This document shows, piece by piece, positions 1 through 6,140 of a stretch of DNA of 8,400 nt. Under the pieces are notes generated by a model. It worked only from the letters and a program-made list of their open reading frames with translations, was not told the origin of the DNA and did no database searches. The DNA is from Patescibacteria group bacterium. Its GTDB lineage: Bacteria > Patescibacteriota > Andersenbacteria > UBA10190. Made by a program: the position numbers and the translations under genes. Position 1 is the stretch's first letter; each line of letters starts with the position of its first letter. The stretch lies in NCBI GenBank assembly GCA_022574795.1, contig JACZRJ010000015.1, forward strand, positions 1 to 8,400. Direction: 5' to 3'.

Positions 1-26
1 AAAGATATACTGTTGAGCTATACATA

Positions 27-608
27 ATGCCTACTAGACGCCGACGGTTTCGCTCCCGTCCCAAACCACAACCTAAAAAACCTCCGTCTAATGAGGAAAT
101 TTCAGCACCCGAAGTCCGACTGGTTGGTGACGATGGCACCCAACTCGGTGTGGTGGCAACTAAAGATGCTCTGGCTCAGGCTCAGGAATTAAACTCCGAT
201 TTGGTCTTGGTTGCCGCCAAGGCAGACCCACCCGTGGCCCGTATTTTGAACCTGGGAAAGCACATGTACGAACAACGTAAAAAGCAAGCCAAGCAACGCT
301 CTAAAGGTAAAGGCGGCGACATCAAAGGAGTCCGCATCAGCTTCAATTTGGGTAAGCACGATCTCGATATCAGACTCAAGCAAGCTGATAAATTTCTCAC
401 TGAAGGACACAAAGTAAAAGTAGAAATGCGCCTCCGGGGGCGCGAGAAGGGCCGCGTGGCCCTGGCCCAGAAAAAAATGGAAGAGTTTGTCACGCAAGTA
501 CCTGGTGGCGCCATTATCGAAGGACCGATCAGCACCTCAATTAGAGATCTCTCTGCTGTGGTCACGAGGAGCAAGACAGCTAAAGCAACCACCAAGACTA
601 CCGATTGA
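27..608 (+). CDS. infC: Translation initiation factor IF-3
   Basis: Encodes IF3, which binds the 30S subunit, keeps 50S from joining early and checks the start codon and initiator tRNA. The 193-residue product shows the family pattern: NEEISAPEVRLV with GTQLGVV near residues 22-44 (N-terminal domain), PPVARILNLGKHMYEQ near 68-83, a basic lysine-rich linker, then the C-terminal domain with KGVRISFNLGKHDLD and KVKVEMRLRGREKG. An arginine/lysine/proline-rich stretch of about 20 residues precedes the first domain, and a Thr/Lys-rich tail ends it. The start is the ATG at 27. No stop lies upstream in frame before the window edge, so an earlier start cannot be excluded. No SD is seen before the ATG. 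It heads the classic infC-rpmI-rplT order. Identity is seen directly from conserved motifs. Confidence 0.97.
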   Translation: MPTRRRRFRSRPKPQPKKPPSNEEISAPEVRLVGDDGTQLGVVATKDALAQAQELNSDLVLVAAKADPPVARILNLGKHMYEQRKKQAKQRSKGKGGDIKGVRISFNLGKHDLDIRLKQADKFLTEGHKVKVEMRLRGREKGRVALAQKKMEEFVTQVPGGAIIEGPISTSIRDLSAVVTRSKTAKATTKTTD

Positions 609-657
609 CAGTGGCAGTACAAGCAGGGTACCTTTCTTGTTTCATATACCAGCACTT

Positions 658-855
658 ATGTCTAAGCAAAAAACTAATAAAGCAGCCCGAAAACGCTTCC
701 AAATCTCGGCTACTGGCAAAGTCCGCCGACGAAAGACTAAGCAGTCACATTTCAATGCCAAGGCCTCTGGCGATGCCACCCGTAAGAAGCACGCGTCTAC
801 TTCTGTCCACCACACCGACCGCAAGCGTGTTGAGAAGTTATTACCCTACAGCTAA
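658..855 (+). CDS. rpmI: 50S ribosomal protein L35
   Basis: L35 is a small basic protein of the large ribosomal subunit. The 65-residue product has the family's usual length and pattern: KTNKAARKRFQISATGKVRR near the N-terminus, KTKQSHFNAK in the middle and the typical end KRVEKLLPYS. The ATG at 658 gives exactly the family N-terminus; the same frame is open further upstream but that part overlaps infC and has no L35 similarity. The gap after infC is 49 bp, and only 9 bp separate it from rplT, so the three are very likely co-transcribed. No SD is visible in front of the ATG; the stretch there is pyrimidine-rich. Confidence 0.96.
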   Translation: MSKQKTNKAARKRFQISATGKVRRRKTKQSHFNAKASGDATRKKHASTSVHHTDRKRVEKLLPYS

Positions 856-864
856 GACAAACCA

Positions 865-1239
865 ATGCCCAAAGCACCACGCAGCATACCCAAGCGTAAG
901 CGACACAAAAAATGGCTGAAGCGAGCCCGCGGTTATCGCGGCCGCCGCAGCACAATTTTCAAGCAAGCCAAAGAGGCTGTGCTCAAGGCTGGACAACATG
1001 CCTACCATGATCGGCGCAAGAAAAAGGGCCAATTTCGTAGTCTCTGGCAAGTTCGGATCAATGCTGCTGCCCGCCAACACGATATGTCCTACTCAAAATT
1101 AATGGCTGAGCTGAAAAAGAACAACGTGCAACTCAATCGAAAAATGTTGGCCACCCTGGCGACTGACTACCCAGAGACCTTCAAACAAGTAGTGAGCCAG
1201 GTTAAACCAGAGACGCCAACCAAAGAAGTAAAGTCTTAA
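865..1239 (+). CDS. rplT: 50S ribosomal protein L20
   Basis: L20 binds 23S rRNA early in large-subunit assembly. The 124-residue product carries the family core: [17 protein letters not shown] near residues 13-29, [19 protein letters not shown] near 36-54, [15 protein letters not shown] near 57-71, then [20 protein letters not shown] and the [12 protein letters not shown] segment. A short polar tail ([11 protein letters not shown]) extends slightly past the usual ~118 residues. In some bacteria L20 represses its own operon by binding the mRNA upstream of rpmI; the 49 bp infC-rpmI gap is too short to hold an obvious separate leader, so that control is not evident here. No SD precedes the ATG. 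Confidence 0.97.
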   Translation: MPKAPRSIPKRKRHKKWLKRARGYRGRRSTIFKQAKEAVLKAGQHAYHDRRKKKGQFRSLWQVRINAAARQHDMSYSKLMAELKKNNVQLNRKMLATLATDYPETFKQVVSQVKPETPTKEVKS

Positions 1240-1274
1240 GCCCAGGTTTGCTCGATCCGCTCAAGCCCACCGCC

Positions 1275-2210
1275 ATGCCCTCAATAGTTGTGACCGGAGG
1301 GGCTGGATTTCTTGGCAGCCATCTCTGCGACACCTTGATTGCCGGCGACGCTAAGGTTATTTGTGTCGATAATTTTTTTACTGGGCAGAAGAAAAATATT
1401 GAGCACCTGCGCCAGAACCCAAACTTTAAGCTACTAGAACACGACATTGTCGAACCGCTTGAGCTCTCCGGAATTGACCAAATATATAACTTGGCCTGCC
1501 CAGCTTCACCCGTTCACTACCAACACGACCCGATCAAGACAGTCCAGACTTCTACTGTTGGTATGGTTAATATGCTCAATCTCGCCGAGAAGAATAAGGC
1601 TCGTCTGCTCCAAGCTTCCACCTCAGAAATCTATGGCGACCCAGAAGTACATCCGCAACCAGAGGAATATTGGGGCAACGTTAATCCTATCGGCGAGCGT
1701 AGTTGTTATGATGAAGGTAAGCGCGTCGCTGAAACTCTATGCCTGGACTATCACCGAGAAAAGGGTGTCGAGGTAAGAATAGCCCGGATCTTTAACACTT
1801 ATGGGCCAAGAATGCATCCCAATGACGGCCGGGTCGTCAGTAACTTTATCGTCCAGACCATACAAAACCAGCCAATTACCATTTATGGCGATGGTAGCCA
1901 GACTCGCTCGTTTTGCTATGTTGACGACCTGATTACCGGACTCGTTGCCCTGATGAACCAGGATCAAACTACCGGTCCAATAAATTTAGGTAACCCCGAG
2001 GAGCTCACCATCAAGCGTTTAGCTGAGCTGATCACAGCGCAAATTGAATCTACCTCATCAATTGTTTACCAAGCATTGCCCGAGGATGATCCTAAACAAC
2101 GTCAGCCAGACATTACCAAAGCCACAGACATACTAGCCTGGCAACCGGTCACCTCCTTGTCTGCCGGCCTTCCGCAAACAATTGAATACTTTACTTCCCT
2201 GAAGTTGTGA
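1275..2210 (+). CDS. uxs: UDP-glucuronate decarboxylase (UDP-xylose synthase)
   Basis: A short-chain dehydrogenase/reductase of the extended NAD-dependent epimerase family. Known family members oxidise UDP-glucuronate at C4, decarboxylate it and reduce the product to UDP-xylose, using bound NAD. Counting from the ATG at 1275 (311 residues), I see the Rossmann loop [10 protein letters not shown] (G8, G11, G14), D32 after the second strand (NAD ribose), [12 protein letters not shown] at 72-83, the STSE motif ending at E118, the catalytic pair Y145/K149 in [18 protein letters not shown] at 170-182, and GDGSQTRSF with R211. These features separate UXS from GalE or RmlB. A TTG at 1248 would add nine residues with no family match, so ATG 1275 is preferred. 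It starts 35 bp after rplT with no promoter or terminator seen between. The role is probably in surface glycan synthesis. Confidence 0.93.
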   Translation: MPSIVVTGGAGFLGSHLCDTLIAGDAKVICVDNFFTGQKKNIEHLRQNPNFKLLEHDIVEPLELSGIDQIYNLACPASPVHYQHDPIKTVQTSTVGMVNMLNLAEKNKARLLQASTSEIYGDPEVHPQPEEYWGNVNPIGERSCYDEGKRVAETLCLDYHREKGVEVRIARIFNTYGPRMHPNDGRVVSNFIVQTIQNQPITIYGDGSQTRSFCYVDDLITGLVALMNQDQTTGPINLGNPEELTIKRLAELITAQIESTSSIVYQALPEDDPKQRQPDITKATDILAWQPVTSLSAGLPQTIEYFTSLKL

Positions 2211-2358
2211 AGCTCCACCCCGCCGCAGGCGGGGTGGTCTCTCCAAAAAACGGGGCGCCGCCATAGGAGGCGAGCGAAACCCCGCCCTTTGCTGTAGGGT
2301 TTCGTTGCAACTCAGCGAAGCCAGAAGGCCACGTATATCCCACGCCGTGAGTACAGTA
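2211..2358. other. Convergent intergenic region with several overlapping stem-loops
   Basis: This 148 bp between the convergent decarboxylase and membrane-protein genes holds no plausible gene. After the perfect hairpin at 2215-2237, a second fold is possible: CGGGG (2251-2255) with CCCCG (2280-2284), enclosing CGCC (2256-2259) with GGCG (2269-2272). An alternative pairing competes with it: CGAAACCC (2275-2282) with GGGTTTCG (2297-2304). AGTAC-A-GTACT (2350-2360) is a perfect short palindrome running into the stop of the minus-strand gene. What these structures do is unknown; transcription termination from both sides is the simplest idea. Confidence 0.45.
2215..2237. repeat. Perfect 10-bp GC-rich hairpin
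   Basis: The arms CCACCCCGCC (2215-2224) and GGCGGGGTGG (2228-2237) pair perfectly around a 3-base loop. It starts 4 bp after the UDP-glucuronate decarboxylase stop. Neither side has a T-tract, so it is not a standard intrinsic terminator, although it could still slow polymerase or protect the mRNA 3' end. A hairpin like this between convergent genes could also be one copy of a dispersed palindromic repeat; a single window cannot show that. Confidence 0.6.
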
Positions 2359-2778
2359 CTACCCTGCGTCTACTCCACAGATAGCCCCAGGGGCCATCAA
2401 CGATACAAAACGATGAGCGTAGATCTGCTTAGTTGTGGCATCCCGCAACACTATTGAACCCTCGCTGCTCTCAAGCTCGCAGGGAATCACAACCTCAACA
2501 GCTCCTTCCGCCAAGATCGCCTCAACCAGTAAAGTATCACCATCATCATCCCGCCAGAGTAATTCAATGAACTGCCCCTCAGTAGCTCGGCTGGGATCCC
2601 ACTGAACAGTTACTACCTCACCCCGCGCCACGGGTTGATTAACTAACAAGGTAATAGTCGTTGCTCGTATCGTCTTACTACTCAGGCTATCCCCACCAAT
2701 TTGACCGGCCAACACCCCCACCACAATAAGCCCAACAACCGCCAACAAACCAACAATGACAAACGAAGCATTATTCAT
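2359..2778 (-). CDS. Small single-pass membrane protein with beta-sandwich-like tail
   Basis: A 139-residue protein of unknown function. Residues about 6-27 form one hydrophobic segment (VIVGLLAVVGLIVVGVLAG), which would anchor it with the rest outside the cytoplasm. The remaining ~110 residues have the alternating pattern of an Ig-like beta sandwich: NQPVARGEVVTVQWDP, then FIELLWRDDDGD and EVVIPCELESSEGSIVLRD. This resembles, by eye only, the Ser/Thr-rich Kre9/Knh1-type N-terminal domain found in many exported proteins. There are two cysteines, which could pair. The start is set at 2778 because its ATG overlaps the TGA of the upstream protease gene as ATGA, a usual sign of translational coupling; an ATG at 2799 would add seven residues inside that gene. 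Its partner may be the protease, either as substrate or helper (inference). Confidence 0.7.
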   Translation of the reverse strand: MNNASFVIVGLLAVVGLIVVGVLAGQIGGDSLSSKTIRATTITLLVNQPVARGEVVTVQWDPSRATEGQFIELLWRDDDGDTLLVEAILAEGAVEVVIPCELESSEGSIVLRDATTKQIYAHRFVSLMAPGAICGVDAG

Positions 2779-3665
2779 ACTCTTCGGCCCCTCAGCCACG
2801 GCGCATAATGATTCCAGGGACTGATTAATTTCTTTGGCATAGTATTTTCTACTGAGTGAGGTGCTTTTCGAGCTACTAATATCTTTCTTCCGACTCTACT
2901 TATTATAAAGTAATCTCGCCGACCACTCCAGATTATCAAAACAAGTAATGGCGGTAACAACAAGAGAATAGCATAAACTGTTTGATTAATTCCTAGCAAT
3001 AGATCAAACAGACCATGAATGAACCAGGGTACTGCAAAGGCTTGCAAGTACAACCAGCCCCGCCCATAAATGGCAAACATTCCCCGAGCCAGCAACACTC
3101 CCATTATACCACCGAAGCTTATGTGGGCTAGGGTCGATACCAGAAAGCGGAGGAAAAAGACAAAGACCAGAGTATCAAACATACCCGTCGAAAAGAGCCG
3201 AAAAAAGTAGAGAGTATTCTCCAAGGTGGCAAAGCCCAGCCCGACCACCAAACCAAGCACTAAACCGTCAAACACCTGGTCCATCGACCTGGTCAGACGA
3301 AACCAGGCAAAAAGCGTTCCATAACGTAAGCCCTCTTCAATCAACGCCACCACTAAAAAAGTAGCGACCGCCGGCAATAAAATGTCTACTGGCGATCTCA
3401 ACGGCAAGATTGCACCACCAAAATAATGAGCCGTCTCCGGCGACCAGAAAAGCCAAAATCTCTCCGTCCACTGCTCCAGCTTAAGGGCTACCATGGTTAA
3501 TATCATGCCGCCAATAAAACCTTGGACCACTAATGAAATTGGCACCGGTCGATCATGACGACGCAGATACCACAGCCAGATAAAGAGCCCCGCCGGCAGC
3601 AAGCTCAACAAAAAAGCCAGAATGCCAACTGCCACACCAGGAGGTAGAGTGATGGCTTCAGTCAT
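2775..3665 (-). CDS. PrsW-family intramembrane metalloprotease
   Basis: A polytopic membrane protein of 296 residues from the ATG at 3665. The PrsW family, related to CAAX/ABI proteases, cleaves membrane proteins such as anti-sigma factors. All the expected motifs are present inside membrane segments: ALIEEG with E110/E111, then D133 and GFATLEN with E149/N150, H181 in TLAHISFGG, and H217/D221 in FIHGLFD. About eight hydrophobic stretches can be counted, and the C-terminal ~45 residues are basic and soluble. ATGs at 3689 and 3686 would add eight or seven residues; 3665 is preferred because AAGG sits 6 bases before it and a promoter-like element overlaps the upstream region. It overlaps the following small membrane protein by ATGA. 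No sigma or anti-sigma gene is nearby, so its substrate is unknown. Confidence 0.88.
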   Translation of the reverse strand: MTEAITLPPGVAVGILAFLLSLLPAGLFIWLWYLRRHDRPVPISLVVQGFIGGMILTMVALKLEQWTERFWLFWSPETAHYFGGAILPLRSPVDILLPAVATFLVVALIEEGLRYGTLFAWFRLTRSMDQVFDGLVLGLVVGLGFATLENTLYFFRLFSTGMFDTLVFVFFLRFLVSTLAHISFGGIMGVLLARGMFAIYGRGWLYLQAFAVPWFIHGLFDLLLGINQTVYAILLLLPPLLVLIIWSGRRDYFIISRVGRKILVARKAPHSVENTMPKKLISPWNHYAPWLRGRRV

Positions 3666-3676
3666 AACGAGCCTTA

Positions 3677-3685
3677 AGTATACCA
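3677..3685 (-). promoter_or_regulatory. Candidate extended -10 promoter for the PrsW gene
   Basis: Read on the minus strand this is TGGTATACT, an extended -10 (TG-n-TATACT, 5/6 to TATAAT). No good -35 lies 16-18 bp upstream, as is usual with extended -10 sites. It would start transcription near 3670, only about five bases before the ATG at 3665, implying a nearly leaderless message. In that case the AAGG before the ATG would be largely outside the transcript. Confidence 0.4.
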
Positions 3686-3774
3686 TCATACCAGACCGTT
3701 TGGCGTCCGGCTAACACTGTCACCAATAACTGACAAACTCCCTCAGCGCATGACAGATATGATAGGGTATGATA
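3685..3774. promoter_or_regulatory. Divergent control region with repeated GGTATGAT words
   Basis: The space between the divergent PrsW and nucleotidyltransferase genes carries GGTATGAT on the minus strand at 3692-3685 and on the plus strand at 3766-3773, making a widely spaced inverted pair. On the plus strand TATGATA occurs twice, at 3758-3764 and 3768-3774, exactly 10 bp apart, about one helical turn. Ribbon-helix-helix proteins often bind such short repeats side by side, and the adjacent gene encodes one, so autoregulation is plausible (inference). TATGAT also resembles a -10 box, so some copies could simply be promoter sequence. Confidence 0.4.
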
Positions 3775-3794
3775 CTAAGAACTATTATTGTCAT

Positions 3795-3804
3795 ACATAT
3801 ATGT
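3795..3804. promoter_or_regulatory. Perfect 10-bp palindrome over the start codon
   Basis: ACATATATGT is a perfect palindrome containing the preferred ATG (3801-3803) of the ribbon-helix-helix/nucleotidyltransferase gene. It directly follows GTCATAC. It could be an operator half-site for the encoded DNA-binding domain, or chance in AT-rich sequence. Confidence 0.3.
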
Positions 3805-4649
3805 CACAACGTGAACGCGTCACCGTAACCATCCGCCAAGACCTCCTGCGCAGCCTAGATCGCATGGTTGACCATCAACGCACCCGAAATCGATCCCACG
3901 CCCTGGAAGTACTACTCAGCAATGCCTTTGGCACAGAAACGAGACAAGCCGTTATCTTAGCCAGTGGCCGAGGCGTTAAAATGAGACCTTTCTCGTATGA
4001 AATACCAAAACCTCTTATCCCGGTTAAGGGACGTCCCTTATTGGAATATAGCATTGAGCTACTGGCCCACTACGGCATTAAAGATATTATTATTACCACC
4101 AGTCACCTAGCTACTAAGATTAGCGACCACTTCGGCGATGGCTCCCGCTTCGGCACCAAAATAACTTATGTGCGCGAACAAAAACTATCGGGTACCGGCG
4201 GCGCTCTTAGAGCCACCCGCAAATATCTCGACGATGCTCCGTTCATCCTAATGTATGGCGATATTTTGCTTGATCTCGATATCACCGAGTTTTTGCAGTT
4301 CCATCAAAATACTAAAGCTGCCATTGGTACCCTGGCCTTAACCTCCGTAGCTGACCCCTCAGCCTTCGGCGCCGTGCGTCTGCGCGGTACCCGAGTGGTT
4401 GAATTTTCCGAAAAACCAACAGTCAGCAACGATGTTTCTCGCCTGATTTTTTCTGGCTGCGCGACTTTTAACCCCAGTATATTTAATTTTCTGCCAAAAC
4501 AGCGCGGACAACTCAGCCTCGAGGAGGATGTTTTTCCTCGCCTTATCGATCAGGGAAGACTCTACGGCTACCCCTTCGAAGGCCAGTGGTTTGACGTCTC
4601 GACACCCGAAATATACGAGCAAGTGCTCAAACGGTGGCAAACACAGTAA
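3801..4649 (+). CDS. Ribbon-helix-helix domain fused to a sugar-phosphate nucleotidyltransferase
   Basis: A 282-residue two-domain protein. Residues 4-44 match a ribbon-helix-helix (CopG/Arc-like) DNA-binding unit: strand RVTVTIRQD, helix LLRSLDRMVDHQ, then NRSHALEVLLSNAFG. Residues 48-282 form a nucleotidyltransferase of the GlmU/RmlA/mannose-1-phosphate guanylyltransferase fold, which joins a nucleotide to a sugar 1-phosphate: ASGRGVKMRP (54-63), PKPLIPVKGRPLLEY (69-83), LSGTGGAL (129-136), metal-binding GD at 153-154, EKP (204-206), LEEDVFP (240-246) and WFDVSTPE with D265. The usual GxGTR loop here reads GRGVK, with Lys60 replacing the common Arg. Which sugar and nucleotide are used cannot be told. 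ATG 3801 is chosen because the domain begins there; ATG 3750 would add 17 unlike residues. No SD is seen. Confidence 0.85.
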   Translation: MSQRERVTVTIRQDLLRSLDRMVDHQRTRNRSHALEVLLSNAFGTETRQAVILASGRGVKMRPFSYEIPKPLIPVKGRPLLEYSIELLAHYGIKDIIITTSHLATKISDHFGDGSRFGTKITYVREQKLSGTGGALRATRKYLDDAPFILMYGDILLDLDITEFLQFHQNTKAAIGTLALTSVADPSAFGAVRLRGTRVVEFSEKPTVSNDVSRLIFSGCATFNPSIFNFLPKQRGQLSLEEDVFPRLIDQGRLYGYPFEGQWFDVSTPEIYEQVLKRWQTQ

Positions 4650-4813
4650 AGCGATAAACACTACTGCGGCTACAGAAAACGAGTCACCTTTCCAGCGCGG
4701 CATCCTTGACACTGAAAAAAATGTGGGTAACTATTCACACAGTATCATACAACGTATGCTACCTTAGTTTCATTACAGTTTTTTTAGTTCCTTTCACGAA
4801 TGGAGACGCCAGG
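4650..4813 (+). promoter_or_regulatory. Upstream region of the 58-residue gene: -35-like box and inverted repeat
   Basis: No gene is seen in this 164 bp. TTGACA at 4706-4711 is a perfect -35 consensus, but the matching -10 position near 4728-4734 (TAACTAT) is poor, so the promoter is uncertain. Just downstream is an imperfect inverted repeat, TATCATAC (4743-4750) and GTATGCTA (4754-4761), with 3 bases between arms and one mismatch. Its left arm extends to GTATCATAC, the exact complement of GTATGATAC at 3767-3775 before the fusion gene, hinting at a shared regulator. A TTG at 4706 could open a longer frame, but that TTG is the -35-like box and the added residues look like nothing known. Confidence 0.4.
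4802..4806 (+). promoter_or_regulatory. Shine-Dalgarno of the 58-residue gene
   Basis: GGAGA, 7 bases before the ATG at 4814. It stands out because most other genes here lack a recognisable SD, and it decides the start of this small gene. Confidence 0.65.
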
Positions 4814-4990
4814 ATGACAGACTACGTCTGCCGCGACCAAGAGTCAAGAATGAAAATGCTGCGAGAAAGTCAGGAACGAGCCGAGGAAAAAGAGCGATTA
4901 GCCAAATCACAAAAACCTCAGGAACCAACCGCCGTCACTCCCGAACCCAAAACATCAGCACCAAAACTCCAAAGCGCCTCAGCCGACTAA
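4814..4990 (+). CDS. Small highly charged protein, function unknown
   Basis: A 58-residue protein I do not recognise. Residues 8-33 are dense in Glu, Arg and Lys (RDQESRMKMLRESQERAEEK) and would form a long amphipathic helix or short coiled coil; residues 34-58 are a disordered-looking Pro/Thr/Ser/Ala tail. There is no signal peptide or membrane segment from this start, and one cysteine (C6). The ATG at 4814 is chosen because GGAGA (4802-4806) sits 7 bases upstream, the clearest SD in the window, and because the next in-frame alternative is a TTG far upstream. It is followed 31 bp later by a strong intrinsic terminator, so it is probably the last or only gene of its transcript. Translation is plausible from these signals but homology is unknown. 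Confidence 0.6.
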   Translation: MTDYVCRDQESRMKMLRESQERAEEKERLAKSQKPQEPTAVTPEPKTSAPKLQSASAD

Positions 4991-5021
4991 AAGCAATCCT
5001 ACTAAAAATGTACCCTCGTTT

Positions 5022-5046
5022 ACCCCGTCCTAGACGGGGTTTTTTA
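5022..5046 (+). terminator. Intrinsic terminator after the 58-residue gene
   Basis: ACCCCGTC (5022-5029) pairs perfectly with GACGGGGT (5033-5040) around a 3-base loop, followed by a run of T to 5046. This is a textbook Rho-independent terminator for plus-strand transcription. Read on the minus strand the stem is followed by TAAACGAG, so it would work poorly for the operon arriving from the other side. Confidence 0.92.
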
Positions 5047-5137
5047 TTCCCCGACTAAAATCTATCACGGCCCACCAAGCCAGGCAGAATGTAATTTTTA
5101 GGTCAACGCCACTTTAAAGCCATCGGCACAGCAAACC

Positions 5138-6109
5138 TTATCGGGAGAAGGCTTGCAGGGCTAGCCAAGCGGCGCCGACTCGGCCGGCTTCGTTACCAAG
5201 TTTTGCTCGCTGCACCTGACGCGCCTCAAGGGCCCGCGACACAAAACCCTGTCTATTTGCCTCAATAGCTTCTCGCAAGGTTTCCAGTAACCAGTCACTA
5301 GCCATCATTGCTCCACCAATTGTAACCCGATCGGGAAAGCTAATAACTGACATACCAAGAAGTCCGCGTGCCATCCAGGTCAGCGCCTCACCCAGTATCT
5401 GCTGAGCTAACGCATCGCCACTACTCGCTCGCTGTGATAATAATTTAGGTGCCTCTCGAATATCGGCCAACTCAGGCAAGGTGATCTTGGTGGCTACTAT
5501 GCCAGCAGTCACTGCCGCCCGCGCCTGCTCTACTAATCTCGGTACCGCAATAAGTGCTTCCAAGTCTACCGTGGATCCGCACCCACACCGCCAGTCAGCT
5601 GCTTCCCAGGACACTGGCAAATGTCCCGCTTCCCAACCGTACTGAACTAATCCTTCAACCACGAACCCTACGCCAATACCGGTTCCCCAGGTCAAATGTA
5701 AAAGTGAGCGGCTAACCTCCCCCGATCCCCAACCCAGTTTCCACTCTGCCAGGGCAGCACAATGAGCATCATTTTGAACCACAAACTGAGCAGTATTCCA
5801 GCGCTCAGTAAAAATATCTTTCACCACCTGAGGCTGATCACCAGTTTGCAAGTCCGTAACATTAGCCATGGCTAGAATGGTTTTACTATCTCTGCTCAGT
5901 AACGCTGGCAGCGACAACCCCACCGGCACCCCCCCCTCCGGTGCCAGTGCCGCCACTACCTCCGCAATAGCATCAAAATATGCTACTGAACCCTCGGCTG
6001 CTGCACTAGCCTGTTTAATTTCCTGGAGCAACTCAAGCTCAGCTGAGTATCGAGCCCCTTTTATCCAGGTAGCGCCGGCATCAACCCCGATTACTTCTTG
6101 TTCAACCAT
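5138..6109 (-). CDS. ROK-family sugar kinase
   Basis: A 323-residue ATP-dependent sugar kinase of the ROK family (glucokinase, fructokinase, N-acetylhexosamine kinases), expected in the cytoplasm. Visible motifs: GVDAGATWIKG with D10, G12 and T14 (phosphate binding); QNDAHCAALAEW with N113 and the probable catalytic base D114; TWGTGIGVG at 140-148; EAGH (160-163) with E160 and zinc ligand H163; then WRCGCGSTVDLE (173-184). In classic members that last motif is CxCGxxGCxE with three zinc cysteines; here C175 and C177 remain but the third position is D182. There is no N-terminal helix-turn-helix, so it is a kinase-type rather than repressor-type ROK protein. The sugar cannot be named. It is the last gene of the minus-strand run, 31 bp after the PHP gene. 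No clear SD. Confidence 0.88.
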   Translation of the reverse strand: MVEQEVIGVDAGATWIKGARYSAELELLQEIKQASAAAEGSVAYFDAIAEVVAALAPEGGVPVGLSLPALLSRDSKTILAMANVTDLQTGDQPQVVKDIFTERWNTAQFVVQNDAHCAALAEWKLGWGSGEVSRSLLHLTWGTGIGVGFVVEGLVQYGWEAGHLPVSWEAADWRCGCGSTVDLEALIAVPRLVEQARAAVTAGIVATKITLPELADIREAPKLLSQRASSGDALAQQILGEALTWMARGLLGMSVISFPDRVTIGGAMMASDWLLETLREAIEANRQGFVSRALEARQVQRAKLGNEAGRVGAAWLALQAFSR

Positions 6110-6140
6110 AAGAAATTGCTAGCTAAGAGAGGTATATAAC

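Noticed and set aside
182..655. Long open frame on the minus strand opposite infC (157 codons)
   Set aside because: It lies entirely against a certain infC gene, has a cysteine/arginine-rich composition typical of antisense frames and matches no family.
609..657. L20-binding leader pseudoknot before rpmI
   Set aside because: The gap is 49 bp and shows no long stems; nothing specific supports a leader control element.
1248..1274. TTG start for the UDP-glucuronate decarboxylase
   Set aside because: The extra nine residues have no counterpart in the family; the ATG at 1275 is directly before the Rossmann strand.
6110..6140. TATATA in the gap before the ROK gene as a promoter
   Set aside because: No matching -35 at a proper distance was found and the gap is only 31 bp inside a same-strand series; AT-rich sequence alone is not enough.
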